Shown: positions 1 through 5,799 of the stretch, piece by piece | How the letters are laid out: every line of letters begins with the position of its first letter | Position numbering within the stretch: the stretch's first letter is position 1 | From: Bacillota bacterium | GTDB taxonomy: Bacteria > Bacillota > Clostridia > Lachnospirales > Cellulosilyticaceae | Direction: 5' to 3' | Assembly: GCA_023436395.1 (NCBI GenBank) | Contig: JAEZJJ010000025.1 | Span: forward strand, 1 to 7,799 | DNA: 7,799 nucleotides | Notes under the pieces: model-generated | Databases searched by the model: none | Seen by the model: only the letters and a program-made list of their open reading frames with translations | Told to the model about the DNA's origin: nothing | Position numbers and translations under genes: made by a program

Positions 1-170
1 AAGCAGAATCACCACTTCGAGATTCTGAGGAACTGACCGGGTCAGCCAAGTCTCAATCTGTCGTTACAGGTACCTCTGGACTTAAGGAAAATGTTCACTG
101 ATTGCTCGGGTAAAGGGAGGCGCTCAATTTATAGGTTATTTATAAAACTTTATAACAAATAAAGTAAAAA

Positions 171-365
171 CCAGAGTCTTAAGGTCTTGGCTTCCTAGAT
201 AGGACGTCCGGGCCAAGACTTTAAGGAGCTCCTCACTCATTGGTTTAGACTTTCATAACACCATACCCCTTAGTAGGTATCTTTCTATGTGTTAAAGATG
301 CTGAGGAGCTGCTTTATGCCTTGAGAAAACCTACACCTTGTTATGAAAGTTTAATTTGAGTCTGG
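171..365 (+). other. Compact RNA domain: closing stem, two long arms and a possible pseudoknot
   Basis: This is the best-supported fold in the left region. CCAGA at 171-175 pairs with TCTGG at 361-365 and brackets two arms. Arm one is 177-191/212-226 and contains the 8-bp core GTCTTGGC/GCCAAGAC. Arm two is 245-260/339-354 with the uninterrupted 12-bp core ACTTTCATAACA/TGTTATGAAAGT. Inside arm two, the hairpin 263-267/276-280 competes with a 6-bp pairing of 273-278 with 329-334, so two internal folds are possible. The segment between the arms (227-235) is complementary to 302-310 inside arm two. All pairings were read by eye; no energies or covariation were computed. Confidence 0.5.
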
Positions 366-370
366 AGAAC

Positions 371-407
371 AAAAAAGCAAGTATCATTTTGTGATACTTG
401 CTTTTTT
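371..407. terminator. Perfect 16-bp bidirectional intrinsic terminator
   Basis: Bases 371-386 pair without mismatch with 392-407 around a five-base loop (387-391). The outer six pairs are A-T, so each strand ends in a run of six U. Read on the plus strand it ends the candidate non-coding RNA; read on the minus strand it ends the DUF2809 gene. The stop codon of that gene (384-386) is inside the stem, so the last codons of the protein are made of terminator sequence. Confidence 0.9.
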
Positions 408-794
408 GTTGCATTTATATTTATTTTTTCTTCTTATGAACCATTCATATGTTGCTATTAAAAAGCATCCAATACCATAACATATAATATCCTTCCAATC
501 GAATGTAGCTCCAATAATTATTTTAAAAAATTTATTGTCCCCTAAACCAAGGATTTCTACTACATTTAGATATTGTAATACTTCAATAAATACTGCAAAA
601 ATAAATATCCATAATGGAATCCAAATATGCCTTTTAGTAACTATTACTTTTATCATACAATAAATAACTATGACAACTAATATATCCCCTATATACGGTC
701 TAATAAATTGATCATGGACATAAATAGCAATTAAACTTTCTAGTGCTAATAGAACTATTAACCCAATAAAATACCCTACTCTTTGCTTTTTCAT
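384..794 (-). CDS. DUF2809 family small integral membrane protein
   Basis: A 136-residue protein of unknown function that I recognise as DUF2809-like. It has four probable membrane segments (about residues 7-26, 34-51, 57-77 and 100-119) and a basic C-terminal tail. Segments typical of the family are RPYIGDILVV near residues 32-41, FAVFIEVLQYLN near 66-77 and GATFDWKDIICYGIG near 95-109. The acidic residues in or beside membrane segments (D37, E71, D99, D102) look conserved, but their role is unknown. The ATG at 792-794 follows a GGGGAG stretch only a few bases upstream, a close but plausible ribosome site. The gene lies alone between two hairpin terminators, 97 bases after rsmG, so it probably has its own promoter in that gap; a TATGAT-like -10 is present without a clear -35. 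The last residues (KKASITK) are encoded by the terminator stem, so that tail is probably not under strong selection. No substrate or partner can be inferred. Confidence 0.8.
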   Translation of the reverse strand: MKKQRVGYFIGLIVLLALESLIAIYVHDQFIRPYIGDILVVIVIYCMIKVIVTKRHIWIPLWIFIFAVFIEVLQYLNVVEILGLGDNKFFKIIIGATFDWKDIICYGIGCFLIATYEWFIRRKNKYKCNKKASITK

Positions 795-840
795 AATCTC
801 CCCACTCTAACTATGTATTCATATCATACTTCTACTATAT

Positions 841-885
841 AAAATAGTAGGCTACTAGTATTTATCTAATAGCCTATTATTTTTT
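841..885. terminator. Hairpin terminator at the end of the rsmG operon
   Basis: Bases 841-854 pair with 870-883 over 14 bp with one G-U. The loop can form a further 3-bp stem (856-858/866-868). It lies eight bases beyond the rsmG stop codon and ends the conserved operon. The U run is short on the minus strand (four U, then ATA) and longer on the plus strand (six T at 880-885), so it may also stop antisense transcripts coming from the left. Confidence 0.75.
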
Positions 886-891
886 CTTCAA

Positions 892-1608
892 TTATATGCC
901 AAGAGGTGCCTTAGTTGGTTCTCCTGCTTTTCTTGGATATTTAGTAGCTGTTGGTTTTACCTTTTTAATTTTAGCGATTTTATGGTCTAAATCAGTAAAA
1001 GGTACACCCGTATGAACCACTTCTTCGAGTTTACCACCTAATATTTGAATAGCTTTTTGTCCTTGTTCTAATTCTTCTTCAATTTTTTGCCCCTTCAATG
1101 CCATCAAATAGCCATCTACTTTGACGAATGGTAATGTATACTCACTAAGTACAGCGAGGTTTGCTACGGCTCTAGAGGCGCAGATATCAAATCCTTCTCT
1201 GTATTCCTTTTTCTTTCCTAGGTCTTCTGCCCTAGAATGTATACATTTAATATTTTTAAGCCCTAATTGATTAATGACTTCTTCTAAAAATGTTAATCTT
1301 TTCTTTAAGGCATCTACTAAAGTTACTTCTAAATGAGGAAATGCTATTTTAATAACTAATCCAGGGAAACCTGCTCCTGTCCCAATATCAATAACTGTCT
1401 TTTGACTATTCATATCTATTGCTTTTTGAATCGTCATACAATCTAAAAAATGCTTTGTCATCACTTCCCTATCTTCTGTAATGGCTGTTAAGTTCATTTT
1501 ATCATTCCACTCTTGAAGTAATGATTTATACATCATAAACTGCTCTAATTGTTCTTCAGTTAAGTTGATTCCTAATTCTTTCGCTCCATCTAATAGTAAT
1601 TGTTTCAT
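892..1608 (-). CDS. rsmG: 16S rRNA (guanine-N7) methyltransferase RsmG (GidB)
   Basis: RsmG transfers a methyl group from S-adenosylmethionine to N7 of a guanine in the 530 loop of 16S rRNA (G527 in E. coli numbering). In several bacteria its loss gives low-level streptomycin resistance. The protein has 238 residues, normal for the family. Visible marks are NLTAI near residues 39-43, the SAM-binding loop DIGTGAGFPG at 74-83, the acidic residue D99 ending the second strand, and SRAVANL at 145-151. Its ATG shares one base with the mnmG stop codon (TAATG at 1606-1610). The AGAGGAAG ribosome site lies inside the mnmG reading frame, so the two genes are probably translationally coupled. It is the last gene of the operon and is followed by a hairpin terminator. 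Confidence 0.97.
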   Translation of the reverse strand: MKQLLLDGAKELGINLTEEQLEQFMMYKSLLQEWNDKMNLTAITEDREVMTKHFLDCMTIQKAIDMNSQKTVIDIGTGAGFPGLVIKIAFPHLEVTLVDALKKRLTFLEEVINQLGLKNIKCIHSRAEDLGKKKEYREGFDICASRAVANLAVLSEYTLPFVKVDGYLMALKGQKIEEELEQGQKAIQILGGKLEEVVHTGVPFTDLDHKIAKIKKVKPTATKYPRKAGEPTKAPLGI

Positions 1609-3518
1609 TAAACTTCCTCTTTCTCAGTACTTTCATCCTTTTGACTACGGTTTCTTTGCTCTAAATAAACTAATAACATTGAAATATCAGCTGGTGAAAC
1701 ACCTGAAATACGTGAAGCCTGTCCTATAGAAATAGGTCTTACTTGTTCAAGTTTTTGTTTAGCTTCGAGCCTTAAACTATACACATCATCATAATTAATA
1801 TCTACAGGAATAAGTCTCTTCTCTAATTTCTTAAATTGCTCTACTTGACGCATTTGTCTTGTAATATAACCTTCGTAACGTAATTCAATCATAACTTGCT
1901 GTACTACATCTTGTGGTAAATCAGGTCTTTCAGTATCAACTTCTGCAAAATCTTCATACTCAAGTTCTGGACGTTTTAAAATCTCAGCTAAAGCTATACC
2001 TGATTTAAGAGGTGTACTTTCCTTTTTCTCTAAGATAGCTTGTACCTTTTCACTTGTTCCTACATATACATGCTTTAATCTTTCAAGTTCTGCCTCAATA
2101 GCCGCTCTTTTATTTACAAAGCGTTGATATCTCTCCTCTGGAATCAGTCCTGCTTTATAACCCTTTTCAGTTAAACGAAGATCTGCATTATCTTGTCTTA
2201 AAAGTAATCTATATTCTGCTCTAGATGTCATCATACGATAAGGTTCTTTAGTTCCTTTAGTTACTAAATCGTCTATTAAAACACCTATATATCCCTCTGA
2301 TCTATCAATAACCATCGGTTCCTTGCCATCTACTTTTAATGCTGCATTAATTCCTGCTACTAAACCTTGTGCAGCTGCTTCTTCGTATCCTGAACTTCCA
2401 TTCATTTGTCCTGCACTAAAGAATCCTTCAATAGCTTTAAGTTCAAGTGAATGTTTAAGTTGCATTGGATTAATACAATCGTATTCAATAGCATAACCCG
2501 TTCTCATCACTTCAACATTTTCAAGTCCTTTAATACTTCTAAGCATTGCAAGTTGTACTTCTTCTGGTAATGATGAACTCATACCCTGAACATACATTTC
2601 TGTTGTATCTTCACCTTCTGGCTCAATAAATACTTGATGTCTTTCTTTATCTGCAAAGCGTACAACTTTATCTTCTATAGATGGACAATACCTTGGCCCA
2701 GTTCCTTCTATAACACCTGAATACATTGGTGAACGATGTAAGTTATCTCTAATAATTTGGTGTGTATTTTCATTGGTATAAGTTAAATAACATGGATACT
2801 GCTCTCTTTTAATATCATCTTCTTTATGCTCGAAAGAAAATGGTACGATACTTTCATCTCCATGCTGTGGTTCCATTTTAGAAAAGTCAATTGTTCTAGC
2901 ATCAACTCTTGCAGGGGTACCTGTCTTAAAACGTCTTAATTCAATACCTAATTCTTTTAAAGTTTCACTTAACTTATTAGAAGTTTTTAATCCATTTGGT
3001 CCAGTATATTCGATACATTCTCCTGTTAAGCAACGTGAACGTACATAAGTTCCACCCGCAAGTACAACGGCTTGACATTCATATATTGCTCCTGTATTAG
3101 TTACTACACCTTTTACTTTCCCATCTTCCACTTGTACTTCTACAACTTCTTGTTGTTTAATGGTAAGATTCTCTACTTTTTCTAATAATTTTTTCATTGT
3201 ATGACTATATTTAGTCTTATCAGCTTGTGCCCTAAGTGAGTGTACAGCTGGTCCTTTAGCTGTATTAAGCATACGGGATTGAATATACGTTCTATCTATA
3301 TTCTTTCCCATCTCTCCACCTAATGCATCTATCTCTCTTACTAGATGCCCTTTTGATGTTCCTCCAACATTAGGATTACAAGGCATCATCGCAATACTAT
3401 CTAATGACATTGTAAACATAATAGTTTTTTTACCCATACGAGCTGTAGCTAATGCAGCTTCACACCCTGCATGTCCACCACCTATTACAACAATATCTAC
3501 TTTATCTGCAACATACAT
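1608..3518 (-). CDS. mnmG: tRNA uridine-5-carboxymethylaminomethyl modification enzyme MnmG (GidA)
   Basis: MnmG is an FAD- and NADH-dependent enzyme that, with MnmE, adds the (carboxymethyl)aminomethyl group to C5 of U34 in the anticodon of several tRNAs, using methylene-tetrahydrofolate as carbon donor. Its 636 residues are the full family length. The FAD dinucleotide-binding loop GGGHAGCE is at residues 13-20. MPCNPNVGGTSKGHLVREID runs from 46 to 65 with C48 equivalent to the conserved N-terminal cysteine, GPRYCPSIEDK is at 275-285 with the second key cysteine C279, and GQMNGSSGYEEAAAQGLVAG is at 371-390. The C-terminal helical domain that binds MnmE and tRNA is intact. The ATG at 3516-3518 has an AGGAG ribosome site overlapping the mnmE stop codon, with only nine bases between the genes. 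Co-expression with its partner mnmE fits the shared complex. Confidence 0.98.
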   Translation of the reverse strand: MYVADKVDIVVIGGGHAGCEAALATARMGKKTIMFTMSLDSIAMMPCNPNVGGTSKGHLVREIDALGGEMGKNIDRTYIQSRMLNTAKGPAVHSLRAQADKTKYSHTMKKLLEKVENLTIKQQEVVEVQVEDGKVKGVVTNTGAIYECQAVVLAGGTYVRSRCLTGECIEYTGPNGLKTSNKLSETLKELGIELRRFKTGTPARVDARTIDFSKMEPQHGDESIVPFSFEHKEDDIKREQYPCYLTYTNENTHQIIRDNLHRSPMYSGVIEGTGPRYCPSIEDKVVRFADKERHQVFIEPEGEDTTEMYVQGMSSSLPEEVQLAMLRSIKGLENVEVMRTGYAIEYDCINPMQLKHSLELKAIEGFFSAGQMNGSSGYEEAAAQGLVAGINAALKVDGKEPMVIDRSEGYIGVLIDDLVTKGTKEPYRMMTSRAEYRLLLRQDNADLRLTEKGYKAGLIPEERYQRFVNKRAAIEAELERLKHVYVGTSEKVQAILEKKESTPLKSGIALAEILKRPELEYEDFAEVDTERPDLPQDVVQQVMIELRYEGYITRQMRQVEQFKKLEKRLIPVDINYDDVYSLRLEAKQKLEQVRPISIGQASRISGVSPADISMLLVYLEQRNRSQKDESTEKEEV

Positions 3519-3527
3519 TTATCTCTC

Positions 3528-4910
3528 CTACTTTCCTAAACAAAATCTACTAAATAACTGGTTAATAATTTCTTCCTTCAAAGATTCACCCACAATCATT
3601 CCTAAATGTCCAAATGCATCATGTAGGTCTATCGCTAAACAATCTTCTGGAAGTCCTAATTCAATTGCATCTATTACTTTTTCTAAACTCTTAATCGCAT
3701 TAATAAGAGATTGTTTTTGTCTTTGGTTAGAAATGGTAGCCTTATTTTGAATAGTTGTATTTCCCTTAATCACAAAGTTCTTCATGGCTTGTCTTAATTC
3801 ATTTAAGCCATATTGTTCTTTTGCCGAAACTTGAATGACTTCACCTTGATTAAAATAAGTCTCCAACATTTCCTGGGTAATATTATTTTCTAAATCTGTT
3901 TTATTAAAAATAAAGATAACACGTTTATCTTTTACTTGTTGTAGTATCTCTTTATCTTTATCTAATAATCCAGCATGACTATCTACTAGCATGAGTACTA
4001 AATCTGCTTCTTCTATTGAGGTTTTAGACCTTTCTACTCCTATTTTCTCTACGATATCTTCTGTTTCTCTAATACCTGCTGTATCTAACAATTGGAAAGG
4101 TATCCCATCTATATTTAAGTAAGCTTCTACTACATCTCTGGTTGTCCCTGGAATATCTGTAACAATCGCTTTATTCTCTTCAAGTAAAGCATTTAACAAA
4201 GAAGATTTACCTACATTAGGTCTACCTACAATAGCTGTTTTAACACCCTCTCTAATCATTTTACCTGTATCTGCTGTTCTTAAAAGCTCTCTTAATTCAT
4301 TAAGTAATTCTTTTAATTCAGCTTCAAAATCATTAGTAATTGGTTCATCTTCATCATATTCTGGATAATCTATAGATACTTCTATTCTGGCTATTACTTG
4401 AATTAATGTATCTTGGTAATCTTTAATTCTTTTTGATAAATTTCCTTCAAGTTGACCTACTGCCTGTGATAATGAAAGCTCTGTTTTAGCTTCGATAATA
4501 TCCATAATAGCCTCTACTTGGGCTAAATCTATACGTCCATTTAGGAATGCCCTTTTAGTAAACTCACCATTATCAGCCATCCTCGCTCCAGCTTTTATGA
4601 CTTCCATTAATACAGCATTTAATGGTACTGGGCCCCCATGGCAGTTGATCTCTATAATATCTTCTCTAGTAAAGGTTCTAGGCCCTTTCATCAGCATAAT
4701 TAGTACCTCATCTAGAACTTTACCACCATCACTTACAATATGTCCATAGGTAATTGTATGTGAATCTATCTCTTTAAGAGATTTTTTATTTGCTGCCTTA
4801 AATACTTTATCTACAATTTCAATAGTGTCTTTGCCACTTACTCTAATAATACCAATTCCACCAACGCCAATTGGAGTAGATATAGCTGCAATAGTATCTT
4901 CAAATAACAC
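3528..4910 (-). CDS. mnmE: tRNA modification GTPase MnmE (TrmE/ThdF), GTG start
   Basis: MnmE is a dimeric, potassium-activated GTPase that partners MnmG in modifying tRNA U34. The 460 residues show the full family layout: an N-terminal folate-binding domain (about 1-120), a helical domain split around the G domain, and the C-terminal FCLGK motif with catalytic C457. G-domain motifs are GRPNVGKSS (229-237), DIPGTTRD (252-259), DTAG (276-279) and NKTD (336-339). The start is GTG at 4908-4910, since the frame meets a stop (4917-4919) three codons upstream; the AAAGGA ribosome site is nine bases upstream. An ATG at 4918-4920 lies nearer that ribosome site but is out of frame and opens only a six-codon frame ending inside mnmE. 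A U-rich terminator stands between jag and mnmE, so mnmE depends on readthrough or on a promoter inside jag. Confidence 0.97.
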   Translation of the reverse strand: MLFEDTIAAISTPIGVGGIGIIRVSGKDTIEIVDKVFKAANKKSLKEIDSHTITYGHIVSDGGKVLDEVLIMLMKGPRTFTREDIIEINCHGGPVPLNAVLMEVIKAGARMADNGEFTKRAFLNGRIDLAQVEAIMDIIEAKTELSLSQAVGQLEGNLSKRIKDYQDTLIQVIARIEVSIDYPEYDEDEPITNDFEAELKELLNELRELLRTADTGKMIREGVKTAIVGRPNVGKSSLLNALLEENKAIVTDIPGTTRDVVEAYLNIDGIPFQLLDTAGIRETEDIVEKIGVERSKTSIEEADLVLMLVDSHAGLLDKDKEILQQVKDKRVIFIFNKTDLENNITQEMLETYFNQGEVIQVSAKEQYGLNELRQAMKNFVIKGNTTIQNKATISNQRQKQSLINAIKSLEKVIDAIELGLPEDCLAIDLHDAFGHLGMIVGESLKEEIINQLFSRFCLGK

Positions 4911-4927
4911 TGTGTTTCATCCTTTCT

Positions 4928-4956
4928 AAAAAAAAAACCAGTATTAAACTGGTTTT
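4928..4956 (-). terminator. Intrinsic terminator inside the operon, between jag and mnmE
   Basis: On the minus strand, 4956-4948 pairs perfectly with 4942-4934 (9 bp, loop 4943-4947). The run of ten U (4937-4928) begins in the stem's last four pairs and continues six bases beyond it. The jag stop codon (4955-4957) overlaps the first arm, so a ribosome ending jag would sit on this arm. The mnmE ribosome site begins only a few bases downstream, which leaves no space for a new promoter after the terminator. Confidence 0.8.
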
Positions 4957-5740
4957 ATCTATATGATCTATTTTGATAGTTTGGTGTAATAACCACTTTT
5001 CTAAATGGTTCTTTACCTTCACTATGTGTTTTTACAATTTTACTATCCTGAAGTGCTGAATGAATGATACGGCGATCATATGGATTCATTGGTTCAAGAA
5101 TAATAGGTTTTCTTGTTTTTTGAGCTTTCTTACTAAGTTTATAGGCAAGGTTTCTGAGTGTCTCTTCTCTTCTAGCTCTATAATTCTCTGTATCAAGCAT
5201 AATCTTAATATACTCTTGTCTCTCTTTATTAGCAACAATATTAACTAAGTATTGAATGGCATCTAGTGTTTCGCCTCTTTTACCTATAATTGTGCCCATA
5301 TTTTTACCTTCTAAACAAATACTAATACGATTATTGTTAACTACTTCTACATTAATATTACTCTCAATATTCATTTCATTTAATAATTTACCTAAGAAAT
5401 CTTTTGCACGATCTATCACTCTATTGATTTCTTCATCTGTTACTATAACAGCATCTTCAGAGTCTTTTATCACTTCAGTTGATTTAGTTACAGATTTATT
5501 TCCCTTTTTTACTGGCTCTACATGAACTTTAACTTCATCTACATCAAGATTTATATCTTCTTTAATAAATTCCTTAAGTGTTACTTTAACTCTTGCTTGT
5601 TTTGCACCTATTCCTAATAATCCCTTTGAACCTTTGCATAGTATTTCTATATCAACTTCATCTGTACTGGCTCCAAGTTCAATAAGCGCTTCAGTTATAG
5701 CTTCATCAACAGTTTTTGCAATTTTTTCAATAGATTTCAT
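4955..5740 (-). CDS. khpB: RNA-binding protein KhpB (Jag/EloR, SpoIIIJ-associated)
   Basis: Jag (KhpB, EloR) is a cytoplasmic RNA-binding protein usually encoded next to yidC. In streptococci and lactobacilli it works with KhpA in controlling cell elongation and division. Counting from the upstream ATG at 5744-5746, the domains are Jag_N (about 5-58), an acidic-then-basic linker (about 60-105), a KH domain (about 130-175) with the GKRG loop at 155-158, and an R3H domain (about 178-256) with the R-x3-H signature at R225-H229. I chose the second ATG (5738-5740, 261 residues): the GGGGG ribosome site at 5748-5752 is seven bases from it but only one base from the upstream ATG, which would give 263 residues. 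The gene follows yidC after about 60 bases and ends inside a terminator hairpin before mnmE. Confidence 0.95.
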   Translation of the reverse strand: MKSIEKIAKTVDEAITEALIELGASTDEVDIEILCKGSKGLLGIGAKQARVKVTLKEFIKEDINLDVDEVKVHVEPVKKGNKSVTKSTEVIKDSEDAVIVTDEEINRVIDRAKDFLGKLLNEMNIESNINVEVVNNNRISICLEGKNMGTIIGKRGETLDAIQYLVNIVANKERQEYIKIMLDTENYRARREETLRNLAYKLSKKAQKTRKPIILEPMNPYDRRIIHSALQDSKIVKTHSEGKEPFRKVVITPNYQNRSYR

Positions 5741-5747
5741 ATTCATA

Positions 5748-5752
5748 CCCCC
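5748..5752 (-). promoter_or_regulatory. Ribosome binding site that decides the jag/khpB start
   Basis: On the minus strand the sequence reads GGGGGT, one mismatch from the core GGAGGT. The gap is seven bases to the ATG at 5738-5740 and one base to the ATG at 5744-5746. Only the former is a normal distance, so the shorter protein start is preferred. Confidence 0.6.
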
Positions 5753-5799
5753 AACTCGTTTTAGGTTATTATTTTCTTACTTACCTTCATTTTGGGCTA

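Larger units (their letters stand above)
1..407 (+). ncRNA. Candidate structured non-coding RNA, class not recognised, 5' end possibly outside window
   Basis: No protein gene fits these bases, yet GC is about 41% over 1-360, well above the AT-rich gene beside it. Two denser lobes (1-126 and 171-365) are joined by an AT-rich linker (127-170). Stems visible in the right lobe are 171-175/361-365 (closing), 177-191/212-226 (15 bp, two G-U pairs) with an inner 193-196/201-204 hairpin, and 245-260/339-354 (16 bp, one G-U). Segment 227-235 can also pair with 302-310 (9 bp), which would be a pseudoknot. In the left lobe, 4-10/21-27, 33-37/41-45 and 48-52/79-83 can pair. A strong terminator follows five bases after the closing stem, and no plus-strand gene lies downstream, so a free-standing RNA is more likely than a riboswitch or leader. 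The plus strand is inferred from this terminator spacing; the terminator itself works both ways. Large clostridial RNA classes such as ROOL, OLE or raiA are possible, but I could not match any from memory. Confidence 0.55.

Noticed and set aside
91..162. Plus-strand 23-codon frame starting with ATG after AAGGA
   Set aside because: The ribosome site is too close to the ATG, the peptide shows no recognisable pattern, and the frame crosses the AT-rich linker between the two RNA lobes.
1..370. Riboswitch or T-box leader for a plus-strand gene
   Set aside because: No T-box AGGGTGGNACCGCG-like element or familiar riboswitch core is visible, and no plus-strand gene follows the terminator. A minus-strand leader for a gene left of the window cannot be fully excluded.
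1..407. tmRNA, RNase P RNA or SRP RNA
   Set aside because: No tRNA-like CCA end or tag frame, no GAGGAAAGTCC or ACAGAA-type RNase P core, and no GGTAGCAG-like SRP loop was seen.
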